Shown here: in pieces, positions 38,194-47,028 of the stretch | How positions within the stretch are numbered: position 1 is the stretch's first letter | How the letters are laid out: every line of letters begins with the position of its first letter | Assembly: GCF_003731635.1 (NCBI RefSeq) | Contig: NZ_RCUA01000037.1 | Coordinates: 1-64,000 of the forward strand | Source: Marisediminitalea oceani | GTDB lineage: Bacteria > Pseudomonadota > Gammaproteobacteria > Enterobacterales > Alteromonadaceae | Direction: 5' to 3' | DNA: 64,000 bases | Notes under the pieces: generated by a model | The model's database searches: none | Told to the model about the DNA's origin: nothing | Seen by the model: only the letters and a program-made list of their open reading frames with translations | Program-made: the position numbers and the translations under genes

Positions 38194-39663
38194 TCACTGT
38201 TTAAATCCCGCCGGAAAACCATTCAATTCAAAGCCCCACAGTGCTGGCAATAGCCAGTACACTGCAAAGGACAGTAAAATAATCGAAATAAAGTTCATCC
38301 ATATACCGGTTTTAAACATATCGGCAATTTTCAGGTAACCGGAGCCAAACACAATGGCATTGGGTGGCGTAGCCACAGGCAGCATATAAGCACAGGAGGC
38401 AGCAACGGTCACCGCCACCATCAGCGTATAAGGATGCACATCCAGCGCCAGTGCCATGGGTGCCAGTATGGGCAGCAGAACCGTGGTAGTAGCAAGGTTT
38501 GAGGTTATCTCAGTCAGGAAGTTAACCGCTGCAATTAAAATCGCCACCAGTAAAAACAGCGGTAGGGCTTCCAGTAATACCAGGTGCTGCCCTATCCAGC
38601 TTGCCAGCCCGGACTTCTGAAAGCCACCGGCAATGGCAATTCCGCCACCAAACAACACTATGGTGCCCCAGGGCATTCTGACCGCTTCTTCCCAGGTCAT
38701 GATGGGCTGCGTTTTATCTTTCGAGGAGAACAAAAACAAAGTCGTCGCGGCGGTAATGGCAATAATGGTATCGTCGAGCTGCGGCACAAAGTGTTGCAGA
38801 TAAGAGCGGCACACCCACATCAACGCGGTACCCACAAAGACTGTGAGCACCAGCTTTTCCTCGTAACTCATGGGCCCGAGGGCCTCGCGCAGTTTGGCAA
38901 TTTCCTCACGTCCGCCCGGAAACTGACTGTCTTTGCAGGCAAAGGCAAAACGAGTGAGGTATACCCAGCAAATTGTCAGCAACACTACGCTGATAGGAAA
39001 ACCAAACATAAACCAGGTAGCAAAGCTGATATCAATGCCATAGATCTGCTGCAGGATACCGGCTAGCACCAGATTAGGCGGTGTACCAATAAGCGTGGCC
39101 ATGCCACCAATGGAGGCTGAATAGGCAATAGCCAGCATCAGCGCCTTACTGAACTGCTCGCCCTCTTTGGGGTTTAGTGCTGAATGGCCCAGAAACTGAC
39201 TCGCCACAGCCACGCCTATGGGTAACATCATCACCGTGGTGGCCGTGTTGGAAATCCACATCGACAAAAACGCGGTAGACAACATGAAGCCGAGGATAAT
39301 ACGTGGCACGTTACTGCCAACGACATAAATGATAGTCAGTGCGATACGCCGGTGCAGGTTCCAGCGCTCAATCGCAATCGCCAGAATAAAACCACCCATG
39401 TATAAAAAAATGTATTTGTGGCCATAGGAAGCCGTGACATCGGCGATATTCACACCGCCAAATAGCGGCAACAATACAATGGGCAATAATGCCGTTACGC
39501 TAATCGGTATGGCTTCGGTGATCCACCAGATTGCCACCCACAGGGTAACGGCCAGCACAGCCCCCCCCTGCTGACTCAGATTGTCAGGACTAAACCCCAG
39601 TAAAATACCCAGAAAAACTGCCGGGCCGAGCCCCAGCCCTATTTGCTTGGTTGAAAGCGCCAT
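38194..39663 (-). CDS. DASS/SLC13 family sodium-coupled carboxylate transporter
   Basis: A 489-residue inner-membrane transporter with about eleven helices, paralogous to the one at 10734. It has SNTATTVMMLPIG (about 146-158), GGMATLIGTPPN and the second hairpin TEITSNLATTTVLLP, in which the usual threonine of the SNT motif is leucine. Substrates of the family are dicarboxylates, citrate or sulfate. ATG 39663 begins MALSTKQIGLG; an open frame four codons upstream lacks support. It lies 258 bases upstream of thrS on the same strand; the gap contains no gene. The promoter should be in 39664-39852, shared with the divergent kinase gene. Confidence 0.9.
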   Translation of the reverse strand: MALSTKQIGLGLGPAVFLGILLGFSPDNLSQQGGAVLAVTLWVAIWWITEAIPISVTALLPIVLLPLFGGVNIADVTASYGHKYIFLYMGGFILAIAIERWNLHRRIALTIIYVVGSNVPRIILGFMLSTAFLSMWISNTATTVMMLPIGVAVASQFLGHSALNPKEGEQFSKALMLAIAYSASIGGMATLIGTPPNLVLAGILQQIYGIDISFATWFMFGFPISVVLLTICWVYLTRFAFACKDSQFPGGREEIAKLREALGPMSYEEKLVLTVFVGTALMWVCRSYLQHFVPQLDDTIIAITAATTLFLFSSKDKTQPIMTWEEAVRMPWGTIVLFGGGIAIAGGFQKSGLASWIGQHLVLLEALPLFLLVAILIAAVNFLTEITSNLATTTVLLPILAPMALALDVHPYTLMVAVTVAASCAYMLPVATPPNAIVFGSGYLKIADMFKTGIWMNFISIILLSFAVYWLLPALWGFELNGFPAGFKQ

Positions 39664-39852
39664 AAGAAGAAACAACGTATTGTTATGGTAGTAACTTGTT
39701 ATAAAGACAAAAAAAGTACATTAAATCAAGCGCTCTCGTTTGTTATGTTGAGCGGTTTGTCGGATTCAGACTATTAATGTCGCCGAAAACACTGCTGATC
39801 GTCGTGGCTGGAACTGGCAAATAGGCAAATATATTCCATACTCAGGAAAAGT

Positions 39853-40758
39853 GTGAAGATGCATACAACCATGTGGCAATTTATCAGCGAACAAATCAGT
39901 GAGCACTCCGGCCACTTATTTGTCTGTCAGAACCGTCAACCGGTAGCCGGAGGCGACACCCACCAATGCGCGGTTATTCGCGATGACAGCCAGCGCTACT
40001 TTGTTAAATACCGTACTCTGACCTCGGTAGACAATACCGAGCTGGACGCCGAGGCCGACGGTTTAAAAGCGCTCGCCAATGCCGCCTGTATCCGTACCCC
40101 AAAAGTGATTTGTTACGGCGTGCTGGAAGAAGAACACCAGCTACACGAGTACCTGGTAATGCAGTATCTAAAACTGTCGCAAAGTGCCAGCGAAGACTGG
40201 CTGACCTGCGGTAAACAGCTGGCCCATTTACACCGCACTACCAGCGGCCCGGAATATGGCTGGCCCCGGGATAACTACATTGGCCGCTCGGTACAGGTGA
40301 ATACTGCCACCGACAGCTGGGCCACTTTCTTTGCTGAAAGCCGCATTGGGGCCATGCTGGAACTGCTGGCGCGGCAAGGCCATGTGTGGTGTAACATTGA
40401 TGTTTGTACCACGCAGATTTACCATTTTCTGCAGGACTATCAGCCACAGCCGTCCTTATTACATGGCGATCTGTGGAGCGGTAACCTGGGCTTTCATCAC
40501 CATCAACCGGTGTTATTCGATCCAGCTGTCTACTTTGGCGACAGAGAAACCGACGTAGCCATGACCGAATTATTTGGCCGCCTGCCCGATGCGTTTTACG
40601 AAGGATACAACGCTATCTGGCCGCTCGATGAGGGTTACCGGAGTCGGCGCAAGCTCTACCAGCTTTACCACATCCTTAATCATGCCGTATTATTTGGCGG
40701 TCATTACCTGCAGGCCGCGCAGGACGACATCGTACAACTGAATCAACAACTACTTTAA
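39853..40758 (+). CDS. fructosamine/ketosamine-3-kinase family protein
   Basis: A 301-residue kinase of the FN3K family (YniA-like), which phosphorylates sugars attached to amines and so helps repair glycated proteins. The lysine-bearing strand is YFVKYRT (about 50), the catalytic loop HGDLWSGN is at about 203-210, and the metal-binding DPAVYFGDRETD follows. GTG 39853, five bases after AGGA, was chosen; ATG 39859 is an alternative. It is 10 bases upstream of the DUF3080 gene, probably one transcript. Confidence 0.9.
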   Translation: MKMHTTMWQFISEQISEHSGHLFVCQNRQPVAGGDTHQCAVIRDDSQRYFVKYRTLTSVDNTELDAEADGLKALANAACIRTPKVICYGVLEEEHQLHEYLVMQYLKLSQSASEDWLTCGKQLAHLHRTTSGPEYGWPRDNYIGRSVQVNTATDSWATFFAESRIGAMLELLARQGHVWCNIDVCTTQIYHFLQDYQPQPSLLHGDLWSGNLGFHHHQPVLFDPAVYFGDRETDVAMTELFGRLPDAFYEGYNAIWPLDEGYRSRRKLYQLYHILNHAVLFGGHYLQAAQDDIVQLNQQLL

Positions 40759-40768
40759 GGGCAATTCA

Positions 40769-41815
40769 TTGCAGGAGTCTGGCTGGCAGCACCGTGCCAG
40801 AGGGGTGCTATATTCCCTCGCTTTATTAGTGTGTATAACCGCTTGTTCAACGCATCAGGTGAGCGACGATATCAGTGAATACAGCGAACGGCTGGCGCGG
40901 GTACTGGATACCGGGCTAACCACAGCCGAAGAGCAACCAGCAGCTGACTATCCACAGCGTGAAATGCTGCTTTCGGCGCCGGCGCAGCTGGACATCAACC
41001 TGACCCGTTTTTATCAGTTGCAGCAGTGTGAGCTGGGCAACCTGGTGGCCGAGCGCAACACCGCGCTGGGGAAAATACAGCATTATTCTCAGCGTCTGGT
41101 GTATGAACGCCAGCTATTAGCGGCATTATCAGACTGCATTAACTTTGTAAGCGAACAAAGTGATGAGCCTGCCCGTGAATTGCTCACTACTATGCAAAGC
41201 TGGTATGCGGCCAAGCAGGCTGCCTACCCTGAGCACTGGAGTAATATGCTGGTGCTCAGCGACGAGACCCGGGCCGCCTTTAGCCGGCCTCAGCCAGATC
41301 AGTTGTTTACCGATACGGTAGACATTGCCGGCCAACTCACATTATTCCGGCAGCTCGACAGTTACTTGTCACCCGCCACTGGTATAGAGCAGAGCCTGGA
41401 AGCACAGTTGCAGGCGATTGGCGCCACTCGCCTGCCCGCTTCAGTTTGGCAGGCTCAGCATCAGATAGCAACGCGCTTGCCCACTCTTACCGCACAGCTG
41501 GAACCCTTGCTTGCTAACACAGCCTGCCCCGATGGTAGTGCCACAGAGCAGGCAAACATTTTACGCAATGTGTTTTACCTGTTTTTCATTGAGCGGATCC
41601 AGCCCCTCGGCGGCCATATCAACGATTTTAACTATCAGTTTGCGCCGTTGCTAAACAAATGGCGCGAGGAAGAAGCGCTGCCCGAATCGTTCCGAGCTTT
41701 TTTAACCGTCCAGCAAACTAGTTTCTTAGCTTATCAGCAGGCTATGCAGGACCATGTAAAATTATGGCAGCGCTTTTTGGGGCGCTGTCATCTATCCCCC
41801 ACCGCGCCCGGTTAA
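40769..41815 (+). CDS. DUF3080-type lipoprotein
   Basis: A 348-residue lipoprotein with the lipobox ITAC (Cys26) and a largely helical body, consistent with the DUF3080 family of gammaproteobacterial outer-membrane or periplasmic lipoproteins without known function. The start TTG 40769 follows AAGGG by eight bases and gives a normal signal peptide; it begins 10 bases after the kinase gene. Two cysteines in the C-terminal half may form a disulfide. Family assignment is from memory of its pattern and is moderate. Confidence 0.65.
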   Translation: MQESGWQHRARGVLYSLALLVCITACSTHQVSDDISEYSERLARVLDTGLTTAEEQPAADYPQREMLLSAPAQLDINLTRFYQLQQCELGNLVAERNTALGKIQHYSQRLVYERQLLAALSDCINFVSEQSDEPARELLTTMQSWYAAKQAAYPEHWSNMLVLSDETRAAFSRPQPDQLFTDTVDIAGQLTLFRQLDSYLSPATGIEQSLEAQLQAIGATRLPASVWQAQHQIATRLPTLTAQLEPLLANTACPDGSATEQANILRNVFYLFFIERIQPLGGHINDFNYQFAPLLNKWREEEALPESFRAFLTVQQTSFLAYQQAMQDHVKLWQRFLGRCHLSPTAPG

Positions 41816-41826
41816 CGGAATATCAG

Positions 41827-42462
41827 CTACACCGTATGTTGTAGCGAAAGGTAGGAACCCAGGCCGATTGTAAACAAAAAACAGCCCCATAAAGAGTGCT
41901 CAATAACTACCACCGCCGTGGAGCGGCTTTGCAGATAGCGCATACCAAACATGGCGCCGCCTACTGCCGACAGCGCTACTGCCAGCCAGTTACCGTAAAT
42001 AGCGTGGGCAAAGCCAAATAAAAAGGTACTCGCTCCCAGTCGCAGTGAATGCGTGGGCAGAATAGCTTTATAGCGGTGAAAGAAAAATGTGCGGTAGATA
42101 ATTTCCTGCGGGATCACTGAAAACAATGGGTAAAGCAGTAAGGTTAACAGCCATAGGGAGGTTTGTTCGGCCGGCCATTGCAGGAATGACTCCGGTAACC
42201 AGAAGTACACAATAGCTGCAGTTGCCAGCGCCCAGGGTAAAAACAGGCGAAGTGAAGCTTTGAGATGAGGCTTACCTTCCTGCCAGTTCCATAACCGAAC
42301 CCGTTTAAAAGTCTGATCAGACACCAGCAGCCACAAACAAACGCCGCCAACCCCCGCCAGCAACACCAGCAGATAAGGTCCAAATTGTTTTACCCCGGCC
42401 AGAAACAGCAGCGGCAGTACAATAAACAGGCTGAACAGTTCAAGCCAGCGTTTTGCTTGCAT
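41827..42462 (-). CDS. CPBP family intramembrane metalloprotease
   Basis: A 211-residue membrane protein with six to seven helices. The CPBP/CAAX motifs are present: PQEIIYRTFFFHR (about 127-139, with Gln replacing the first Glu of the usual EExxxR), FGFAHAIYGN (about 156-165) and the third motif VIEHSLWG (about 190-197). These residues form the metal site in the bilayer. Roles in this family include prenyl-protein processing and bacteriocin immunity; none can be chosen here. ATG 42462 was preferred over an upstream TTG. It ends 11 bases from the DUF3080 gene, on the opposite strand. Confidence 0.78.
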   Translation of the reverse strand: MQAKRWLELFSLFIVLPLLFLAGVKQFGPYLLVLLAGVGGVCLWLLVSDQTFKRVRLWNWQEGKPHLKASLRLFLPWALATAAIVYFWLPESFLQWPAEQTSLWLLTLLLYPLFSVIPQEIIYRTFFFHRYKAILPTHSLRLGASTFLFGFAHAIYGNWLAVALSAVGGAMFGMRYLQSRSTAVVVIEHSLWGCFLFTIGLGSYLSLQHTV

Positions 42463-42827
42463 TAACGAAACCCACAACAATATGAAAAATTTATGACGCT
42501 ATAGTGAATTTTATACTATTTTCTCATGACAAACGATGAGTCAGCGCATTTTTTATACTTTTTACCGAGCGCTGAAGCCCTTCTTTATAAAGGCTGTACA
42601 GGCAGATGAGCTACGCAATATGTATGCACAATCGCCCAAGACATCGGGCGGTTTGCCAAAGTATTGGGAAATCAACTGGTTGAAGTAACGGCTATAGTCG
42701 GCATCGCACTGTTTTACAGGTGTTGGTAGCGCAAAGGCTAAAATGAAAGGTAAAAGCTGCGGTGTTCGTGGTAAATATTACCGGCCAGTACGCCTGGCCG
42801 ATTTACCGAGAGGAATTTTGTGAGTTA
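42463..42827. other. intergenic region, possible gene remnant
   Basis: A 365-base stretch between the CPBP and LysR genes. On + at about 42610-42729 an open frame of about 39 codons (AQDIGRFAKVLG, then LVEVTAIVGIALFY) ends at TAG and looks protein-like, but has no start codon or ribosome binding site. It could be the C-terminal end of a decayed enzyme gene. Nothing else was recognised. Confidence 0.25.
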
Positions 42828-43769
42828 TCAGCTATCCACTCTAACCGCATGACCAAGGGTGTCAGACAGGATACGCCGGATCTCATTGCCAAGTTCACGG
42901 AAAAATACCCGCCCCGGCGCGGTATTCCGCCACACCAGATTATGCTGACGCTCAATTGGCGTATCTTTTAATTCACACACGTGCAGTTCGTCCGGTTGAT
43001 GCAGTTCGGAGTGAACATAAAGGCCGGGCAGAAATGCCACGCCCATCCCCATAACCACCATTTGCCGAAGTGTATCTAAACTCGTGCCCTCATAATCCCG
43101 GGTCACCTGGGCGCCGATTTTCATACAGATCTCATGAACCTGATGGTGGAAATGGTGGGCTTCTTCCAGCGTTAACACCGTTTCGCCATGAATTTGCTCC
43201 GGCTCTATATAACGAAGGCCGGACAAAGCGTGGTCACTGGGGACAACAAACTTAAGTGGCTCAATAAACAGTTTACTCGCTACCAGTTGCGAGGATTCCT
43301 GGGAGCCCGGCGAGATAATGATATCAAAATGTCCATCGAACAGACCCTGCACCAATTGCGTGGGCGCAGCTTCCCGCACATAGAACTTTAGCTTGGCGTA
43401 CCTTTTGTGTAACTGCGGCAAAATAAATGGCAGCAAATACGGCCCTAATGTTGGTGGCACCCCAAGCCGGTAGGTAGTTTGGTTACCACCGGCAATGTCA
43501 CGGGCTTTTTCCTCAAAACGGATAGACGATTGCAGTACATCCTCTGCCAGCGGTAACAAGGCGCGGCCCTCCGGCGACAGCAACGTGCCACTGCGGGAAC
43601 GTTCAAACAGGGATATGCCGAGGCTTTTCTCCAGCACGTTAATCTGTGAGGTCAGGGTTGGCTGACTTATGCCTAATACCTGCGCCGCGCGGCGGTAACT
43701 TAGCTCCCTCGCCAGTGCCACAAAGTAGCGAAACTGCGTGTAGGTAACTGACTTGGTTGAGGTGACCAT
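42828..43769 (-). CDS. LysR regulator, OxyR-like without the sensing cysteine
   Basis: A 313-residue LysR protein. The winged helix-turn-helix covers about 8-67 and the effector domain about 98-300. It aligns with OxyR over its length (PTLGPYLLPFILPQLHKRY, GTSLDTLRQMVVMGMGVAFLPGL regions). OxyR senses peroxide with Cys199 and Cys208; here the first position is His206 (LEEAHH) and only the second, Cys215 (HEIC), is kept. Disulfide switching is therefore not possible in the usual way, and another signal is likely. It is divergent, 137 bases away, from the first of two carbonic anhydrase/SulP pairs, and an ATAG-N7-CTAT element is in that gap and again before the second pair. It is the likely regulator of both. 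Confidence 0.85.
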   Translation of the reverse strand: MVTSTKSVTYTQFRYFVALARELSYRRAAQVLGISQPTLTSQINVLEKSLGISLFERSRSGTLLSPEGRALLPLAEDVLQSSIRFEEKARDIAGGNQTTYRLGVPPTLGPYLLPFILPQLHKRYAKLKFYVREAAPTQLVQGLFDGHFDIIISPGSQESSQLVASKLFIEPLKFVVPSDHALSGLRYIEPEQIHGETVLTLEEAHHFHHQVHEICMKIGAQVTRDYEGTSLDTLRQMVVMGMGVAFLPGLYVHSELHQPDELHVCELKDTPIERQHNLVWRNTAPGRVFFRELGNEIRRILSDTLGHAVRVDS

Positions 43770-43800
43770 AAACTTAAGTCCAAATAAATAATGCCAACAT

Positions 43801-43838
43801 ATAGCCTTAGGCTATCACGAAGTAAACTATTTTTCTAT
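43801..43838 (+). promoter_or_regulatory. shared LysR-type operator, copy 1
   Basis: ATAGCCTTAGGCTAT is a perfect palindrome of the form ATAG-N7-CTAT, the half of an OxyR site, followed by CACGAAGTAAAC and TATTTTTCTAT. The 38-base element is identical at 32 positions to 46245-46282. It lies between the LysR start and the first carbonic anhydrase gene. Confidence 0.7.
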
Positions 43839-43906
43839 TAACCTATCAGGTAACAATGATTTGGTATTTTATATAATTTTCTATTTTCATATTTAGGAGC
43901 GACTAA

Positions 43907-44566
43907 ATGGACCACGTTATCTCTGGTGTTGCAAAATTCCAACAAGAAGTTTTTCCAGAAAAGAAGGCAGCGTTTAAAAAGCTCGCCACTGGTCAAAATC
44001 CTGAAGTGCTTTTCATTACCTGTTCTGATTCACGTATCGACCCTAACCTGGTCACACAAACAGAACCAGGCGACCTGTTTATCTGCCGTAATGCCGGTAA
44101 CATAGTGCCGCCACACAGCAACCAGACTGGTGGTATGACGGCCTCTATCGAATTTGCTGTTGCAGCGCTTGGTGTTACCCACATCGTTGTGTGTGGCCAC
44201 TCTGACTGTGGCGCGATGAAAGGTGCCATTGCCCCGGAAGCGCTTACCTCGCTACCTCATGTAAAAGAATGGCTGGGCCACTGCCGCGTTGCTACCGACG
44301 TAGTTAAAGAGCGTTGTGGCTGTGACTCACTGAATAAAGATGACCACTTACAGCTGGTGACCGAAGAAAACGTAGTACAGCAACTTCAACATCTGCGCAC
44401 TCACCCTGCGGTAGCGGCTAAAATCGCCACTGGTCAGGTACAACTGCACGGCTGGTTCTACAACATCGAGACTGCTGAAGTACTTAACTACGATGAGAAA
44501 GCCGGTAAATTCGTGCCAATGGAATCTGCTTTTGCCGCCGAGGAGCAATTGGTAGCAAATAAATAA
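43907..44566 (+). CDS. beta-carbonic anhydrase, first copy
   Basis: A 219-residue enzyme interconverting CO2 and bicarbonate. Zinc ligands Cys39 (TCSDSR), His98 and Cys101 (GHSDCG), with the Asp41-Arg43 dyad, are all present. ATG 43907 follows GGAG. No signal peptide, so it is cytoplasmic. It lies 14 bases before a SulP gene, and the product should trap or release bicarbonate moved by that transporter. It is closely similar to the second copy at 46347, with an almost identical first 60 residues. Confidence 0.96.
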   Translation: MDHVISGVAKFQQEVFPEKKAAFKKLATGQNPEVLFITCSDSRIDPNLVTQTEPGDLFICRNAGNIVPPHSNQTGGMTASIEFAVAALGVTHIVVCGHSDCGAMKGAIAPEALTSLPHVKEWLGHCRVATDVVKERCGCDSLNKDDHLQLVTEENVVQQLQHLRTHPAVAAKIATGQVQLHGWFYNIETAEVLNYDEKAGKFVPMESAFAAEEQLVANK

Positions 44567-44580
44567 CAGGGATCTTGTAA

Positions 44581-46113
44581 ATGAAATTGGACCTATCTTT
44601 CAGTGAAATAAAAAACGATTTACCCGCGAGTATCGTGGTGTTTTTCGTTGCCCTGCCTTTATGTCTGGGTATTGCGCTCGCCTCTGGTGCGCCGCTGTTC
44701 TCCGGTATTATTGCAGGCATCGTCGGCGGTATCGTCGTCGGTTTATTTAGTGGTTCACGGCTGGGCGTTAGTGGCCCGGCTGCGGGCCTGGCAGTAATTG
44801 TATTTGACGCTATTGCCACACTGGGCAGCTGGGAGTTGTTCCTGGTTGCTGTGGTGTTATCCGGTGTTATTCAGCTTATTATGGGCTTTGCCCGGGCTGG
44901 TTTTATTGCGTATTTTATTCCCACTTCAGTGATCACCGGTATGCTTGCCGGTATTGGATTACTGATCATCCTTAAACAAATTCCTTACCTGTTTGGCTGG
45001 CATGCCGACTTCCTCGGTGAAGAAGCGTTTATGCATGCTAATGGCGAGAATACCTTCTCTGCTATCGAACATGCGCTTAGTCTGATGTCGCCTGCCGCGA
45101 TACTGATTTCCGGCGTATCACTGGTTCTGCTGGTAATTTGGGATAAGTTTCTGGTGCCGCGTCACAAAATTTTCCAGCTTATTCAGGGCCCGATTGTGGT
45201 AGTACTGTTAGGTATTCTGGCTTCAGTAATGATGCGCCAGGCCGGTACTCCGCTGGATCCGAGCATGCTGGTTTCACTACCGGTAATTAACAGCTTCAGT
45301 GACTTCACCCAGGAACTGGCGTTTCCGGATTTCTCGCAAATCTTCAATATGGACGTACTCACCATTGCTATCGTGATGGCGGCCGTTGCCAGTATTGAGA
45401 CGTTATTATGCGTGGAAGCCACCGATAAGCTTGATCCGCAGAAAAATGTTACGCCAACTAACCGCGAGCTCAAAGCTCAGGGGATGGGTAATATTATCTC
45501 TGGTCTGGTAGGCGGCCTGCCAATTACTCAGGTAATAGTAAGAAGCTCGGCCAACATCGCGTTTGGTGGTAAAACCAAGCTGTCAGCCATTATGCACGGT
45601 GTATTCCTGCTGGTAGCAGTACTGGCGATTTCCTCCATGCTCAACCTGATCCCGCTGGCGTCACTGGCTGCAATCCTGATTGTGGTAGGCTATAAGCTGA
45701 CCAAGCCGGTCATGTTTAAAGTGATGTATCAGAATGGCTGGGAACAATTCCTGCCGTTTGTAACCACTATTGTGGTGATGATTTTTACCGACCTGTTAAC
45801 GGGTGTATTTGCCGGATTGGGCGTGAGCATCTTCTTTACCCTGAAAAGCAGCTTCCTTAATGCTTATCAGTTTAAAGAAACCATCAATGAAGACCATGGT
45901 GAAAAGACTCATCATATTGTTCTGGCCGAGGACGTTTCTTTCTTTAACAAGCCAAGCATTCTGAAAAAGCTCAATTCGATCCCGGGTAACTCAAAAGTTG
46001 TGCTGGATTTCTCTAACACCAAGTCCATTGCATTTGATGTGAAGGAAATGATTAAAGATTATATCGACCAGGCACAAACCAAAAACATTCGGGTCGAGAC
46101 CATTAAGTTTTAA
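44581..46113 (+). CDS. SulP family anion transporter, probably bicarbonate, first copy
   Basis: A 510-residue inner-membrane protein with ten or more helices followed by a short STAS domain (about 430-510). The N-terminal FFVALPLCLGIALASGAPLF region and the GVSGPAAGLAVIV motif (about 61-73) are typical of SulP. SulP members carry sulfate, dicarboxylates or, as in BicA, bicarbonate with sodium. Pairing with carbonic anhydrase and absence of sulfur genes favour bicarbonate. It is cotranscribed with the enzyme gene. A terminator follows at 46175. Confidence 0.88.
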   Translation: MKLDLSFSEIKNDLPASIVVFFVALPLCLGIALASGAPLFSGIIAGIVGGIVVGLFSGSRLGVSGPAAGLAVIVFDAIATLGSWELFLVAVVLSGVIQLIMGFARAGFIAYFIPTSVITGMLAGIGLLIILKQIPYLFGWHADFLGEEAFMHANGENTFSAIEHALSLMSPAAILISGVSLVLLVIWDKFLVPRHKIFQLIQGPIVVVLLGILASVMMRQAGTPLDPSMLVSLPVINSFSDFTQELAFPDFSQIFNMDVLTIAIVMAAVASIETLLCVEATDKLDPQKNVTPTNRELKAQGMGNIISGLVGGLPITQVIVRSSANIAFGGKTKLSAIMHGVFLLVAVLAISSMLNLIPLASLAAILIVVGYKLTKPVMFKVMYQNGWEQFLPFVTTIVVMIFTDLLTGVFAGLGVSIFFTLKSSFLNAYQFKETINEDHGEKTHHIVLAEDVSFFNKPSILKKLNSIPGNSKVVLDFSNTKSIAFDVKEMIKDYIDQAQTKNIRVETIKF

Positions 46114-46174
46114 CCTTCGTCATGCGCCAGCCTCCCCCCCAACCGGGTTGGCCATTACAGCAGAACGTTAACGT

Positions 46175-46201
46175 AAAAGGCAGCCATTTGGCTGCCTTTT
46201 T
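46175..46201 (+). terminator. terminator after the first SulP gene
   Basis: AAAAGGCAGC and GCTGCCTTTT pair around CATTTG, followed by a T. It ends the first anhydrase/SulP unit, so the second has its own promoter. Confidence 0.9.
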
Positions 46202-46244
46202 GTTATATCTATCCCACCTTAGTTGAATAAAACTCCCTGGACTT

Positions 46245-46282
46245 ATAGCCTATAACTATCACGAGGTAAGCTATTTTTCTAT
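46245..46282 (+). promoter_or_regulatory. shared LysR-type operator, copy 2
   Basis: ATAG-CCTATAA-CTAT followed by CACGAGGTAAGC and TATTTTTCTAT. It matches copy 1 at 32 of 38 positions and keeps the ATAG-N7-CTAT spacing although the inner palindrome is not conserved. It lies about 65 bases before the second anhydrase gene. Confidence 0.7.
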
Positions 46283-46346
46283 GAGACTATAATATAACAA
46301 TATTTTAACAATCATAAATCTTACAAACGACGAGGAGTAAGTTGGT

Positions 46347-47003
46347 ATGGATCATGTCATTTCTGGCGTAGCAAAGTTTCAAAATGAAGTGTTCCCGGAA
46401 AAAAAAGCCGCGTTTAAGAAACTCGCTAACGGCCAAAATCCGGAAGTATTGTTTATTACCTGTTCTGATTCACGTATCGACCCTAACCTGGTAACTCAAA
46501 CTGAACCGGGTGATTTATTTATCTGCCGTAATGCCGGCAATGTTATCCCCCCGCACAGCAACGAAACCGGCGGTATGACTGCATCGGTTGAGTTTGCCGT
46601 AGCCGCCCTTGGTACTACGCATATCGTAATCTGCGGTCACTCTGACTGTGGCGCGATGAAAGGAGCAATTAACCCGGAGGCGTTATCCGCTCTGCCCCAT
46701 GTGAAAGAATGGCTGGGTCACTGCCGGGTAGCGACTGAAGTAGTAAAAGAGAAATGCGGTTGTGATGAACTGAACGCAGAAGATCATTTACAGTTAGTTA
46801 CCGAAGAAAATGTGGTACAACAGTTACAACACATCAAAACCCATCCGGCGGTCGCTGCGAAGCTTGCCACCGGACAGGTAAAACTGCATGGCTGGTTTTA
46901 CAACATTGAAACTGCAGAAGTCACCTGTTATCAGGAAGAAACCGGTAAGTTTGGCCCCATGGACGAAAAATACGCCACCGAGCTGGTTTCTAAACACAAG
47001 TAA
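46347..47003 (+). CDS. beta-carbonic anhydrase, second copy
   Basis: A 218-residue cytoplasmic paralogue of the enzyme at 43907. The zinc ligands Cys39, His98 and Cys101 and the Asp41-Arg43 dyad are kept, so it should be active. The proteins differ mostly in the last 30 residues. ATG 46347 follows GAGGAG. It starts 25 bases before its own SulP gene. DNA identity between the copies is clearly lower than protein identity, which argues for an old duplication. Confidence 0.96.
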   Translation: MDHVISGVAKFQNEVFPEKKAAFKKLANGQNPEVLFITCSDSRIDPNLVTQTEPGDLFICRNAGNVIPPHSNETGGMTASVEFAVAALGTTHIVICGHSDCGAMKGAINPEALSALPHVKEWLGHCRVATEVVKEKCGCDELNAEDHLQLVTEENVVQQLQHIKTHPAVAAKLATGQVKLHGWFYNIETAEVTCYQEETGKFGPMDEKYATELVSKHK

Positions 47004-47028
47004 ACCTAACAACTGTTAAGGAAAAGTC

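Noticed and set aside
37961-38197. 78-codon basic frame on - before thrS
   Set aside because: It covers the thrS leader and promoter and resembles no known protein.
40750-40766. -24/-12 promoter before the DUF3080 gene
   Set aside because: GG and GC are ten bases apart, but the -24 box is not TGGCAC and the gene is in an evident transcript with the kinase gene.
42762-42971. 69-codon frame on + over the end of the LysR gene
   Set aside because: Most of it is antisense to conserved LysR sequence.
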